Shown piece after piece: positions 25,522 to 34,926 of a stretch of 64,000 bases of DNA. This stretch comes from Pantoea cypripedii (GTDB lineage: Bacteria; Pseudomonadota; Gammaproteobacteria; Enterobacterales; Enterobacteriaceae), in assembly GCF_011395035.1 (NCBI RefSeq), contig NZ_CP024770.1, forward strand, positions 1,109,116-1,173,115, written 5' to 3'. Position 1 is the first letter of the stretch; each line of letters starts with the position of its first letter. The position numbers and the translations under genes were made by a program. The notes beneath the pieces were generated by a model. It was not told where the DNA came from, did not search any database, and worked only from the letters and a program-made list of their open reading frames with translations.

Positions 25522-26675
25522 TGAATTCACCTTCGCAGAAAATCACTGCTTCCCGCACAGCGCATTTTACCGATACCCAATCCCCGGTTGATGACGATGT
25601 CATTCTTAGCGCTGTGAATGTGGTACACCGCTATGGGGATAACCTGGCGCTGGATAATGTTTCGTTGAATGTTAAACGAGGTGAGTTCTTAGTCATTTTG
25701 GGAGAAAGCGGGTCCGGTAAAACCACAATGTTACGGGTTATCTCCGGACTGGAGCAGGCCACGGCTGCAACGACATTGACGCTGGATGGAGTGGACCTGA
25801 CAAACGTTCCTGCCGCACAACGTAACTGCACGACAGTCTTCCAGAACTACGCATTGTTCCCGCATATGTCGGTGGAGGAAAACGTCGCGTATGGTCTGAA
25901 ATTGCGCAAAGTGCCCACAGCGGAAAGGCAGGATCGTACCCGAAAGGCACTGGAGATGGTTCGGCTGGCACATAAAGGACATCGCCGTATCAGCCAACTA
26001 TCCGGTGGTGAACGTCAACGCGTGGCGCTGGCCCGCGCGATCATCACCAAACCCGCCGTGTTGCTTCTTGATGAACCCCTGGGCGCACTGGATGAACGGT
26101 TGCGCTATGACATGCAGGCCGAACTGGTTGAGCTGCATCAATCACTGGGTATGACCTTTATCTACATTACTCACAGCCAGGAAGAAGCGTTAACCATGAG
26201 TGACCGCATCGTGTTGATGCGTCGGGGCCGTATTGAACAATGCGGTACTGCTGAAGAGTTATTTGACCGACCCGTCAGCCGTTTTTCCGCCGAATTTATG
26301 GGTTTTGATAACGTTGTTGAATGTAAAGTGGTCAGGACGGAGGCAGAAAATCGGGTTGTTGTGGATATGAACGGCATCACCATGACAGGCTTTTCAGCTG
26401 ATCTGTCAGCACTGCAGCCAGGGGATGACGCACTCATCGCTTTTCGTGCAGAACGGCTTTTACCGGTCAGTTCATTTGAAGCGATTTCTCCTGAATATAA
26501 TATTTTGCCCTGCACACCACATGAACATCTCTATCGCGGAAAATATACCGACCGCACAGCCAAAACGGAATATGGTTACACGATGAAAATAAGAACATGG
26601 GACCAACACCAGGATCAAAGTACTTTCAATGGCGTCATTTGCCGCATGCAGGATTGTGTTGTTCTACGTAATTAA
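25518..26675 (+). CDS. ABC transporter ATP-binding protein (PotA type)
   Basis: A cytoplasmic ATPase of 385 residues. Walker A is GESGSGKTT, the signature LSGGERQRVALARAI, Walker B VLLLDEPLGALDE, and ITHSQEEA carries the switch histidine. The C-terminal ~110 residues form a TOBE-like domain. The ATG at 25518 overlaps the chaperonin stop (ATGATGA); an upstream in-frame ORF extension is not needed. With the next three genes it forms a spermidine/putrescine-type importer. The cargo is probably the compound processed by the pxp and carboxylase gene products. Confidence 0.9.
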   Translation: MMNSPSQKITASRTAHFTDTQSPVDDDVILSAVNVVHRYGDNLALDNVSLNVKRGEFLVILGESGSGKTTMLRVISGLEQATAATTLTLDGVDLTNVPAAQRNCTTVFQNYALFPHMSVEENVAYGLKLRKVPTAERQDRTRKALEMVRLAHKGHRRISQLSGGERQRVALARAIITKPAVLLLDEPLGALDERLRYDMQAELVELHQSLGMTFIYITHSQEEALTMSDRIVLMRRGRIEQCGTAEELFDRPVSRFSAEFMGFDNVVECKVVRTEAENRVVVDMNGITMTGFSADLSALQPGDDALIAFRAERLLPVSSFEAISPEYNILPCTPHEHLYRGKYTDRTAKTEYGYTMKIRTWDQHQDQSTFNGVICRMQDCVVLRN

Positions 26676-26716
26676 TACACCTTTAAACAATTTTTAAATA
26701 ACAAAGGCGGTTCATT

Positions 26717-27919
26717 ATGACAGATAAGTATTCAACATACTCGCAACTTCAGTTATCGCGTCGGACATTATTGAAAAGTGTGGCAATTACCAGTGCTGCA
26801 ACAGCACTGGGATCTTTATCTGTTCCAGGCATGGCCTGGGCAGCGGGTTCGCCAACTATAAAAGCCTATGGTGTAACAACATCTCAGCTCAAAGACTGGT
26901 CGATACTGCAAAAAAGTAGCGGGCTTAAAATGGAGTTTATTGGTTCCAACAATGACGTTGGCGTATTTATGCGTGACGTTATGGCCTCTCAAATGGGTAC
27001 AAAAGTAGACTTGTTCATTTTTGAGGGGGGGACGCAGAATATTCTTGGGCCGCAAGGATATTATCTGCCACTTGATGAAAAAAATCCTGAATTAACCCTT
27101 TGGCAACGCACCTCTGATGACTGGAAATACTCGGCGGTGGTGAAAGGCAGCGATGGCAAACAATACGGTGTCCCGGTAATTGGTAATGCAGATAGTTTTG
27201 GTTATATCCCGGAAAAACTGGGTCTGCCCGCAGATGGCAGTGCTGATGTGTCCTGGCAGATGATGTTTGATAGCGCAAAAACGCATGGCCGTGTGGGCTA
27301 TGACAAAACCTGGAATTACTCCATCGGACCTGCGGCTCTTTACCTGAAAGCTAACGGTAAAGCCAAAATCGCTAATCCAGCGGATCTGACCGCCGATGAG
27401 GCTAAGACAGTGGTGGATTTTCTGGTTGCACGTAAAAAAGCGGGCCAGTTCCGTACCCTGGTTTCCTCTTTTGAGGAGCAGGTACAACTGCTCGGTAATG
27501 GAGAAGTGAATATCCTCAACTGCTGGGAACCGGCGGTAAAAGAAGCCAACGGCAAACTGGGTGACAAAGCACGTTACGCCTATACCGTGGAGGGCTATTA
27601 CAAGTGGGGGCATGGTGCCTATATTGCCTCACAAGCTAAAGACCGCGGCAATCTCGATAACATTTACAAGATGCTTAATTATTATCTGGGTGGTGAATAT
27701 CGTGCCCTGCAGGCAAGGGATCGTGGCTACGGCGGACCGAATATGGATCTGGCGATCCAGTATGCCCATGCTAATAACTGGACAGCACAGGAGATCGCAG
27801 ATCTCGAAGCGAACCAGAAGAAAATCGATCGTAAATTTGCCAAGCCGTTTGTCAGTACCTCTACGCCTTCCAATGCGGACGCAATTGAAGAGCAGTGGCA
27901 GCGCTTCCTGAACGCCTGA
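26717..27919 (+). CDS. ABC transporter substrate-binding protein (PotD type), Tat-exported
   Basis: A 400-residue periplasmic binding protein. The N-terminus has a twin-arginine signal, SRRTLLKSVAITSAATALG (residues ~14-32), ending near AWA-AGSP, so it should be exported folded by the Tat system. The mature part resembles polyamine-type binding proteins (PotD/SBP_bac_8). The ATPase precedes it and two permeases follow; the short gap before it carries an AAAGGCGG ribosome site. Confidence 0.88.
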   Translation: MTDKYSTYSQLQLSRRTLLKSVAITSAATALGSLSVPGMAWAAGSPTIKAYGVTTSQLKDWSILQKSSGLKMEFIGSNNDVGVFMRDVMASQMGTKVDLFIFEGGTQNILGPQGYYLPLDEKNPELTLWQRTSDDWKYSAVVKGSDGKQYGVPVIGNADSFGYIPEKLGLPADGSADVSWQMMFDSAKTHGRVGYDKTWNYSIGPAALYLKANGKAKIANPADLTADEAKTVVDFLVARKKAGQFRTLVSSFEEQVQLLGNGEVNILNCWEPAVKEANGKLGDKARYAYTVEGYYKWGHGAYIASQAKDRGNLDNIYKMLNYYLGGEYRALQARDRGYGGPNMDLAIQYAHANNWTAQEIADLEANQKKIDRKFAKPFVSTSTPSNADAIEEQWQRFLNA

Positions 27920-27939
27920 CAATTCAGCTGGAGAGACAG

Positions 27940-28854
27940 ATGAACAAGTTACACCCACCTTTAAAAAAAGTATCACGCAAAGTGCTCACACCCTTAGAAA
28001 GGCCAGCGTGGCTGGTGCCATTATTTGTCGGGGTATGGTCACTGTTAGTTATTGTGCCGCTTATTGTGCTCTTAACTTACAGTTTTTTTGAAAGTAAAAA
28101 CTTTGCGATGATTTATAAGCCAACACTGGAAACCTGGTACAGTCTTTTTTCATCAGGAAGATTTGAAGTCACTGTTCGAACATTGCGAATTGCGCTAACG
28201 GTGACATTTATTGATCTGATGATTGCATACCCATGTGCACTCTGGCTGGCTAAAGGTGGGTGTAGTAAATCAATGCGGGCGATCGTGCTCGCATTATTAA
28301 CCATTCCGTTCTTCCTGGATTTATCTTCCCGGATTATCGTCTGGCGAGGAATTTTAGATGAAAATGGTTTGATTAATTATCTGCTGTTGCATCTTCATAT
28401 TATTTCGACCCCAATCGAAGGCATGCTCTATAACGAAACGGCCGTTCACTTTGGCATGATCATCTCTTATTTCCCGACAATGGTTTTGCCTCTCTTTCTG
28501 GCTATCAGCGTGATTGATGACAACCTGGTTGCTGCAGCGGCAGATATGGGGGCAACACCTTTCAGGATCCTGAAAGATATTATTTTTCCGTTATCTCTGC
28601 CCGGCGTCGTGGCCGGAGTGGTGTTCACGCTTGGGCCAGCGCTGGCGTCCTGGGTAGAACCCAATATGTTGGGTGGTGGCTTCGTCAATATGCTGAGCAA
28701 TTCTATCGACAGTGCCTATAGCGCACTGCGCTATCCGGTATTGGCTGCCCTTTCAAGCTTTGTCATTTTCATGATCGGTGCAATTTTCGCCATTCTTCTG
28801 CTGGTCACTCGTCGTGTTACGGATCTTTCAAATTCATTCAGGAGCCTGCACTGA
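27940..28854 (+). CDS. ABC transporter permease (PotB type)
   Basis: A 304-residue inner-membrane permease with about six hydrophobic spans and a coupling loop near DNLVAAAADMGATPFRILKD. The ATG at 27940 is preferred because GGAGAGACAG precedes it; an upstream in-frame ORF extension would overlap the binding-protein gene. It pairs with the next permease, whose ATG overlaps its stop (TGATG). Confidence 0.9.
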   Translation: MNKLHPPLKKVSRKVLTPLERPAWLVPLFVGVWSLLVIVPLIVLLTYSFFESKNFAMIYKPTLETWYSLFSSGRFEVTVRTLRIALTVTFIDLMIAYPCALWLAKGGCSKSMRAIVLALLTIPFFLDLSSRIIVWRGILDENGLINYLLLHLHIISTPIEGMLYNETAVHFGMIISYFPTMVLPLFLAISVIDDNLVAAAADMGATPFRILKDIIFPLSLPGVVAGVVFTLGPALASWVEPNMLGGGFVNMLSNSIDSAYSALRYPVLAALSSFVIFMIGAIFAILLLVTRRVTDLSNSFRSLH

Positions 28855-29732
28855 TGACTGCGTTATTAACGACTAAAGCGGCACGAAAAATGATGACTTC
28901 CATCAGTGACTCTGAGCATCGCCACGTATTACATAATTCCTGGAGCTATTGGTCGGGATGGAGGACCTTGGGAGGGTATGCATTGTGGATAATGCTTGCA
29001 CTGATCTATTTTCCATTGCTGTGGCTGGGGTTGATGTCGTTTAGTGCCAGACCCTTATCCGGTATTCCATTTCCGTTCACCTTTGAGCACTACGATGCGC
29101 TGTTTGCCAATACCAGCTGGATCCAGCCATTCGGCATCAGTGTATTGATAGGTGTCGGTGTCGGGATGGTCACGGCATTTACAGCCACCGTCGTTGGGCG
29201 TGCCATACCACACTCACCGCGTTCCGGTATGCTGGTTTTACTGGCGATGTTGCCGCTGTTTATCCCGGGCATGTCGATGGGGGCAGCGCAGTTTATTTTC
29301 CTTCGCCCAATGCTTGGCATGACGTTAGGTTACTGGTCCATTTTCCTCGGTCACATTGTCTGGGCGTTTCCTTTTTCATTGCTGATCGTTTTGGTACTGA
29401 CGACTCGCTTTGATTACAAACTTATCGAAGCGGCTGCTGATTTGGGGGCATCACGCTGGCAAACCTTCTGGCAAATAGAAATGCCCATTCTTCGCCCTGG
29501 CATTGTTGGTGCGGCCTTATTCGGTTTTCTCATCTCATTTAATGAGGCCCAACGCTCCATCTTCCTGCGCGGAACGTCCACCACCATGCCAATCTGGAAC
29601 TGGACTATGGCCTCATCACAACAATCACAAGTGCCAATCATATTCAGCCTTGAAACCATTGTTCTGCTGGTCGTACTTCCATCACTGGCAGCTGTTTTCT
29701 GGGTGTTATTTGCCCGGATGGATAAGAACTGA
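28854..29732 (+). CDS. ABC transporter permease (PotC type)
   Basis: A 292-residue inner-membrane permease with about six spans. The coupling loop is at roughly residues 195-215 (KLIEAAADLGASRWQTFWQI). It starts on the last base of the upstream permease gene, so the two are translationally coupled. It completes the four-part importer of this operon. Confidence 0.9.
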   Translation: MTALLTTKAARKMMTSISDSEHRHVLHNSWSYWSGWRTLGGYALWIMLALIYFPLLWLGLMSFSARPLSGIPFPFTFEHYDALFANTSWIQPFGISVLIGVGVGMVTAFTATVVGRAIPHSPRSGMLVLLAMLPLFIPGMSMGAAQFIFLRPMLGMTLGYWSIFLGHIVWAFPFSLLIVLVLTTRFDYKLIEAAADLGASRWQTFWQIEMPILRPGIVGAALFGFLISFNEAQRSIFLRGTSTTMPIWNWTMASSQQSQVPIIFSLETIVLLVVLPSLAAVFWVLFARMDKN

Positions 29733-29758
29733 TTGTAAAAAGTACACGGAGAACATCC

Positions 29759-30619
29759 ATGCTTCAGCACCTCCCACGTTTTGCGCCTGCTGGCGACCGG
29801 TTCATTGAGATTGAGCTGGGCAAAGAGATGAGCTTTGAACTGAATATCCAGGTACATGCCCTCGCGACAGCGATAAGAGCGGCAACCATTAATGGGATTA
29901 TCGAACTGGTACCTGAGCTGGCATCTCTGCTGGTTTCCTATGATCCAGACCAGATCAGTTATGACGATGTCGTCAAGGAAATTTCCGCACTCTATGAAGG
30001 TGTACAGAGGAAGGACGTTCAGCCCATCGCGAGCCGACTGTTTCATGTTCCGGTGCTCTACTTTGATCCCTGGAGTGAAGAGTGCATCACTGAGTATCGC
30101 AAAACGCATCCGGACAAGCTTACTGACCCTGAACTGCTATGCGAGGTTAATGGTCTCGCTGACCGAGTGGAGCTGCAACAGGTGCATATGGGCACCGAAT
30201 ATTGGGTGGCAGCGCTGGGATTCTGGCCGGGACTATGCTCACTGATGCCTCTTGACCCGCGTTGCCGTCTCCATGCCCCCAAGTACAACCCGCCACGAAG
30301 CTGGACACCGAAAGGGACTATCGGTTTGGGAGGGGGGTTGACCTGCATCTATCCGGACCGCACGCCTGGTGGTTATCAAATCTTTGCACGAACGCCGATG
30401 CCGACCTGGGATCGGCATCAACGGTTGGCCGCCTTTACCAATAGCCCTGCGCTATTCCAGCCGGGGGACAGGGTGCGTTTCGTGCCAATAGACCGTCAGG
30501 AATACGATGACATTCAACGGGCTGTAGACGAGGGCGATTATCAGCACCCCCTCATCAGTAGTGAACCTTTTTCCGTGGCGAAGTATCGGGACTGGTTAAC
30601 CTCGTTAGAAAAGGAGTGA
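29759..30619 (+). CDS. pxpB: 5-oxoprolinase subunit B / carboxyltransferase AHS1 domain (KipI family)
   Basis: A 286-residue cytoplasmic protein of the KipI/AHS1 family (cyclophilin-like carboxyltransferase half). Visible motifs: LVSYDPDQISYDDVV (~residues 60-74), HPVLYF-like strand, WVAALGFWPGLCSLMPLDPR and GTIGLGGGLTCIYPDRTPGG. It is longer than E. coli PxpB (~218 residues) but normal for KipI-type proteins in catabolic operons. It is followed after 4 bases by pxpC. In urea carboxylase the same AHS1-AHS2 pair forms the carboxyltransferase domain, and here a biotin carrier and biotin carboxylase follow. It may therefore serve a biotin-dependent reaction rather than plain 5-oxoprolinase. Confidence 0.85.
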   Translation: MLQHLPRFAPAGDRFIEIELGKEMSFELNIQVHALATAIRAATINGIIELVPELASLLVSYDPDQISYDDVVKEISALYEGVQRKDVQPIASRLFHVPVLYFDPWSEECITEYRKTHPDKLTDPELLCEVNGLADRVELQQVHMGTEYWVAALGFWPGLCSLMPLDPRCRLHAPKYNPPRSWTPKGTIGLGGGLTCIYPDRTPGGYQIFARTPMPTWDRHQRLAAFTNSPALFQPGDRVRFVPIDRQEYDDIQRAVDEGDYQHPLISSEPFSVAKYRDWLTSLEKE

Positions 30620-30623
30620 CCCC

Positions 30624-31628
30624 ATGCTGGAAATCGTAAAACCGGGACTTGAGACATCAGTACAGGAACTCCCGGGCCGCATTGGCTATTGGGAACAGGG
30701 ATTCCCACCATCGGGACCTGTTGATGCCTGGTCATTTCGTCTGGCGAATCTGCTGGTCGGTAATCACCGGGATATGGCCGCACTGGAATGGCAGTTTATT
30801 GGACCTACGGTCCGTTTCCTGGAAGACGCTGTGATTGCACTTACCGGTGCGGAACATGTTGCTCAACTTGATGGCGTGTTGGTGCCTTGTTGGCAGACTG
30901 TCCGGGTACAGAAAGGACAGGTGTTAAATTGTGGGGCGGCCAAAAAGGGCGCACGCGGATACATTGCGATTGCGGGTGGGATAAACACACAACCAGTACT
31001 GGGATCGCGCGCGACGTTTCATATGGCATCGATTGGTGGTACCGGCAATGGTGCGTTGAAAACCGGAGACTGTCTGCCTTTGGGCAAGGTTGCGGACGAT
31101 GTAGCCGCGCTGTCTGCTCCGCTGGAGGTACGCCCGGTGATCGACCCGGCGCTACGTGTCTCTGGTGAAGACCGGGCGATCCCAGTGATGGCGGGTCCTA
31201 ATGATCACTGGCTGGACGCCAATGGTATTGATGTTTTTACTAACAGCGAATGGAACGTATTGCCGCAAAGCAATCGCACCGGGATGCGATTGAAAGGACC
31301 AGAACTCACTTTCTCATCTGCTGCCAGTGATAAGCCGCCGGAACATGGTACACATCCATCAAATATCCTCGATCACGGCTATCCGTTAGGCGGTATCAGC
31401 ATCGCCGGGCAAACACCGATTATCTTCATCAACGACTCCCCAAGTGCGGGTGGCTTTATGGTGCCCTTTACTGTTCCCAGCGCGGCAATCTGGCGTTTAG
31501 GTCAATTACGGCCGGGGGAAAAAATTCGTTTCAGATTAATCAGTCGTGAAGAGGCTGATTTGCTGAGAAAAAAAATCGATGCACTTTGTCATTCTGGTTG
31601 CCTGGCAACATTGCCGTCAGCCAACTGA
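30624..31628 (+). CDS. pxpC: 5-oxoprolinase subunit C / carboxyltransferase AHS2 domain (KipA family)
   Basis: A 334-residue protein of the KipA/AHS2 family. It begins LEIVKPGLETSVQELPGRIG, then GPVDAWSFRLANLLVGN (~residues 31-47), and near the end HPSNILDHGYPLGGISIAGQ and INDSPSAGGF. All are standard AHS2 motifs. It pairs with PxpB. Together they equal the carboxyltransferase part of urea carboxylase and allophanate-type enzymes. The biotin carrier gene starts 17 bases after it. Confidence 0.87.
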   Translation: MLEIVKPGLETSVQELPGRIGYWEQGFPPSGPVDAWSFRLANLLVGNHRDMAALEWQFIGPTVRFLEDAVIALTGAEHVAQLDGVLVPCWQTVRVQKGQVLNCGAAKKGARGYIAIAGGINTQPVLGSRATFHMASIGGTGNGALKTGDCLPLGKVADDVAALSAPLEVRPVIDPALRVSGEDRAIPVMAGPNDHWLDANGIDVFTNSEWNVLPQSNRTGMRLKGPELTFSSAASDKPPEHGTHPSNILDHGYPLGGISIAGQTPIIFINDSPSAGGFMVPFTVPSAAIWRLGQLRPGEKIRFRLISREEADLLRKKIDALCHSGCLATLPSAN

Positions 31629-31645
31629 ACTCAGGAGAACACTCA

Positions 31646-31891
31646 ATGCATGTTGAAATCAAAGGCGAATTACCAGGCGTTTTCTATCGTAGCCCCGCTC
31701 CTGGGGAACCCGCTTTTGTCAATGAAGGCGATGCCATTACGGAAGAGACTGTTGTCGGAATGGTTGAGTTGATGAAGCAATTTACCGAGGTATATGCAGG
31801 TGTTGCAGGGATACTGGAATCGTTTGCTGTCAATGACGGTGACGATATCGATACTGAGATGGCGATTGCGATTGTAAGGACTATTGAATGA
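31646..31891 (+). CDS. Biotin carboxyl carrier protein, small
   Basis: An 81-residue biotinyl/lipoyl-domain protein. The biotin-accepting lysine lies in VELMKQF at about residue 43. The standard motif is AMKM; the variant ExMKx occurs in small carriers linked to LamB/YcsF operons, as far as I recall. SPAPGEPAF near the start and LESFAVNDGDDI after the lysine complete the fold. It lacks the long N-terminal region of AccB, so it is a dedicated carrier for this operon's carboxylase rather than for fatty acid synthesis. Its stop overlaps the start of the biotin carboxylase gene (ATGA). Confidence 0.85.
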   Translation: MHVEIKGELPGVFYRSPAPGEPAFVNEGDAITEETVVGMVELMKQFTEVYAGVAGILESFAVNDGDDIDTEMAIAIVRTIE

Positions 31892-33267
31892 TCACGATTA
31901 AAAAATTATTTATCGCTAATCGTGGAGAAATTGCCCTGCGTGTAATCCGGGCCGCCCATGAGCTGGGTATTGAAACCGTGCTCGGATGCAGTGAAGCGGA
32001 TAAAGACAGCCTGCCAGCCAGAATGGCAGGCGCTATTGAAGTTATCGGGCCGGCAGCGGCGAAAAAAAGCTATCTCAATATTGAGGCCGTGATCGCTGCT
32101 GCGCGTGCATCCGGGGCTGATGCGGTACACCCCGGCTATGGTTTTTTGTCGGAGAACAGTGAGTTTGCCGCAGCGGTCAATAATGCGGGTATGGTTTTTG
32201 TCGGCCCCTCAGCGGAAACTATTGCCCTGATGGGCAATAAAGCGTCTGCCAGACTTTGTGCCGAACGTGCCGGTGTACCTACTGTACCGGGCAGTAAAGG
32301 GGTGGTACGGGATATTGAAGATGCACTGCGAGAGGCGCGGGTTATCGGCTATCCGATAATGTTAAAAGCAGCAGCGGGTGGTGGTGGACGGGGTATTCGT
32401 GTTGCCCATAACGAGGCTGAATTAGAAAAAGAGTATGCGGTGGCCAGCCGTGAGGCATTGGGAGCATTTGGCGATGGGGATATTTATCTTGAGCGCTACA
32501 TTACCCGTGCGCGGCATGTTGAAGTGCAGATACTCGGGGATGGTCAGCATGCTGTCCATCTGTTTGACCGGGACTGCTCCCTGCAGCGCCAGCGGCAAAA
32601 ATTGGTTGAAGAGGCACCTGCCCCTGTTTTACCTGAAACAACGCGGGGGCTGATGGGAGAGGCATCCGTAAGACTGGCGGAGTCTGTAGGCTATTCCGGT
32701 GCAGGCACGCTGGAGTTTCTCTACAGCCCGGATAGCGATGAATTCTTTTTTATTGAGATGAATACGCGTATTCAGGTTGAACATCCAGTGACCGAAATGG
32801 TCACCGGCATTGACCTGGTCAGGGAGACACTTCACATCGCATCAGGCCATCCGCTGCGCTTCACTCAGGATGCGATAGTGCTGCGTGGCGCAGCGATAGA
32901 GTGCCGGATCAACGCTGAAGATCCCTTCGTGAATTTCAAACCTTCTCCCGGCACAGTGAAAGAGCTGACGCTGCCTTCTGGGCCTGGTGTACGGGTCGAT
33001 TCAATGCTGTACGCAGGTTACGCCATTCCCTTCTATTACGATTCCCTCCTGGCGAAAATTATCGTCTGGGACGAAGATCGCGCTTCAGCGATCAAGAGAA
33101 TGATGCGTGCGTTGAAAGAAATGAAAATTGAAGGTGTGACAACCACCATACCCTTACATCTGGCGATTCTGGAAGATAGCGGTGTATTGCGTAACGACAT
33201 CCACAATGCTTATCTTGAGGAGAGTTTGCTTCCCGACTTTGTAGATAAAGCGGGAAATCTACAGTAA
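31888..33267 (+). CDS. Biotin carboxylase (AccC-like)
   Basis: A 459-residue ATP-grasp enzyme that carboxylates biotin on the carrier encoded just before it. Key elements: KLFIANRGEIALRVIRAA at the start, the glycine-rich ATP loop KAAAGGGGRGIRV (~residues 156-168), RDCSLQRQRQKLVEEAPAP (~230-248), and EMNTRIQVEHPVTE (~291-304) with metal and carboxylate-binding residues. The catalytic residues appear intact, and the length is close to the 449 of E. coli AccC. As the last gene of the pxp operon it supplies the energy-coupling half of a split urea-carboxylase-like system. It is probably not the housekeeping AccC. Confidence 0.92.
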   Translation: MITIKKLFIANRGEIALRVIRAAHELGIETVLGCSEADKDSLPARMAGAIEVIGPAAAKKSYLNIEAVIAAARASGADAVHPGYGFLSENSEFAAAVNNAGMVFVGPSAETIALMGNKASARLCAERAGVPTVPGSKGVVRDIEDALREARVIGYPIMLKAAAGGGGRGIRVAHNEAELEKEYAVASREALGAFGDGDIYLERYITRARHVEVQILGDGQHAVHLFDRDCSLQRQRQKLVEEAPAPVLPETTRGLMGEASVRLAESVGYSGAGTLEFLYSPDSDEFFFIEMNTRIQVEHPVTEMVTGIDLVRETLHIASGHPLRFTQDAIVLRGAAIECRINAEDPFVNFKPSPGTVKELTLPSGPGVRVDSMLYAGYAIPFYYDSLLAKIIVWDEDRASAIKRMMRALKEMKIEGVTTTIPLHLAILEDSGVLRNDIHNAYLEESLLPDFVDKAGNLQ

Positions 33268-33865
33268 GCATGAATGGCCGGATGAACATCTTACCGTGAT
33301 TTGGGGAGATATCGTCCGGCCAGGCCAACTTATCCCTCAAGTATCCCTTACGCGTCATGAGATACCCGTGCTGGCAGCGAACGACTCATTCATCTTATCT
33401 ATCTCAGAAATGAAACATCGGATTGACCCCGAATCCTGGGTATATCGATTGATGCTCTAAATCAAAATGCCTTTGGATCTCAGTGATTTATTTTAAGTGA
33501 TATATTGGAATATCACATAATTTAAATACAAAAACGCATCTTTTAAATTATTCATAAGATTGATTGATGATGTCGTTTTTATATAAGAATATTCAATGAT
33601 AAAAACAAACATAAGAAAATAGAATGACGTGGTCACATTCAGGTTTTTAAGTAATAACATATTGTTTATATTGGTTTTTATTTCCTGATTTCATCTTGTG
33701 TGATGTCAACCATGATTAAAGTGAAAATTGTTTTTGACTTTCGATAAATTGATCACTAAAAATAATTGTGTTTCGATACACAAAGAATTAAATGAGTCTG
33801 TAAATTAAGATTTTATCAACACCGTAGTTATACCAATCAATCAAGCTAACATCAGGGGAATTAGA
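33268..33865. other. Intergenic region with an orphan coding tail and LacI-type operator
   Basis: From 33292 to 33462 one plus frame encodes about 55 residues (VIWGDIVRPGQLIPQVSLTR…ISEMKHRIDPESWVYRLML, stop). It looks like the tail of a protein I cannot place and has no clear start other than GTG. The rest, 33480-33840, is very AT-rich promoter DNA. It contains the palindrome at 33766-33783 listed separately. Confidence 0.45.
33766..33783. promoter_or_regulatory. LacI-family operator before the ribose-type transporter
   Basis: TTGTGTTTCGATACACAA is an 18-base near-perfect palindrome (one mismatched pair) centred on CG, the form expected for LacI/PurR-type repressors. Its core matches GTGTATCGATACAC at 39636-39649 in 13 of 14 bases. 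The LacI gene at 43482-44624 is the likely binder. Confidence 0.6.
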
Positions 33866-34876
33866 ATGAAGCCATTTCTTAACTCGCTGTCTCGTAGTGG
33901 ATTTTGGTTGAAAAAAGCGTCAATAGGTACACTGTTGGTTTCTGCTATCACGCTCAGTTACGGGATCAACAATACCTGGGCCCAGGACAAGCATCTGGTG
34001 TTTTATGAAGTGAGCCATGGCTGGCTCGGCCATCCATTCTGGGCAGTGGTGGATCGTGGTATGAAGGATGCAGCTAAAACCTACGGTGTAGATCTGGTTA
34101 TTTTGCACGGTAATGCCCCGGCAAACTCCGCTCAACAGTCAGAAAAAATCGAACGGGCGCTGGCTGCGTCACCTGATGGCCTGATTGTTTCACTACCTGA
34201 CGCTAAAGGGGTTGAATCAAGTCTGGCACGTGCAACAGCAAAAGGAATCCCGATCATCGCAATGAACGTTGCCGATACCCGGCCACCGGCGCAACGTATT
34301 CCGTACATTACTTATGTAGGCTCCGATGAATATCTCTCCGGTGCTAAAGCGGCTGAAGAATTAGTCAAAGATCCTAAAGTGACGGTAGGCCTGTGTGTGA
34401 ACACCAATGCAGGGCAATCTGCACTGGTTGCGAAGTGTAAAGGTTTTACTGATGTGTTCCAGAAAGCAGGAAAGAAAGCGAGCACCATCGTTGTCTCGCC
34501 GGATAGCCCGACCCAGGCCGCTGAGCAGTTCCGTGCTTATTACATGGCCAACAGTGATGCCAATGGTCTGTTTGTGGTAGATGCCGTTTATACCCTGAAC
34601 ATTGTCAAAGTTCTTAAGGAGATGGGCGACCTGTCTAAAATCTCTATTTATACCAACGATCTACTGCCGGAAGTTCTGGACGATATTCAGTCCGGACAGA
34701 TTACGGGCACCATCGATCAACAACCCTATGCGCAGGGATATCTGGCCGTCGAATTGCTCTATTTCTATAAAACTTACGGCATCAAACTGGCCTCTGATGT
34801 GTTAACTGGCCCAGCCATCGTGGATAAAACCAATGCCGCAATCACCAAAGACATGGTTGCAAAAGGCTATCGCTAA
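33866..34876 (+). CDS. Sugar-type ABC transporter substrate-binding protein (RbsB family)
   Basis: A 336-residue periplasmic binding protein (Peripla_BP_4). A long signal peptide has a hydrophobic core at about residues 19-31 and a cleavage site near NTWA-QDK. The mature part shows the RbsB-like fold: GWLGHPFWAVVDRGMKDAA, then SEKIERALAASPDGLIVS and TNAGQSALVAKCKGF. RbsB relatives carry sugars, polyols and related compounds. The adjacent Gfo/Idh oxidoreductases and hydantoinase genes leave the ligand open. An AGGGGAA ribosome site precedes the ATG. Confidence 0.9.
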   Translation: MKPFLNSLSRSGFWLKKASIGTLLVSAITLSYGINNTWAQDKHLVFYEVSHGWLGHPFWAVVDRGMKDAAKTYGVDLVILHGNAPANSAQQSEKIERALAASPDGLIVSLPDAKGVESSLARATAKGIPIIAMNVADTRPPAQRIPYITYVGSDEYLSGAKAAEELVKDPKVTVGLCVNTNAGQSALVAKCKGFTDVFQKAGKKASTIVVSPDSPTQAAEQFRAYYMANSDANGLFVVDAVYTLNIVKVLKEMGDLSKISIYTNDLLPEVLDDIQSGQITGTIDQQPYAQGYLAVELLYFYKTYGIKLASDVLTGPAIVDKTNAAITKDMVAKGYR

Positions 34877-34926
34877 AGTTATTTCGTTCTGAGGATTTCA
34901 ATTTTACGTTAACCGGAGGCATTGCT

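Noticed and set aside
33276..33321. GGCCGGA…TCCGGCC as a terminator after the pxp operon
   Set aside because: The loop is over 30 bases and no T-run follows, so it is unlikely to terminate transcription.
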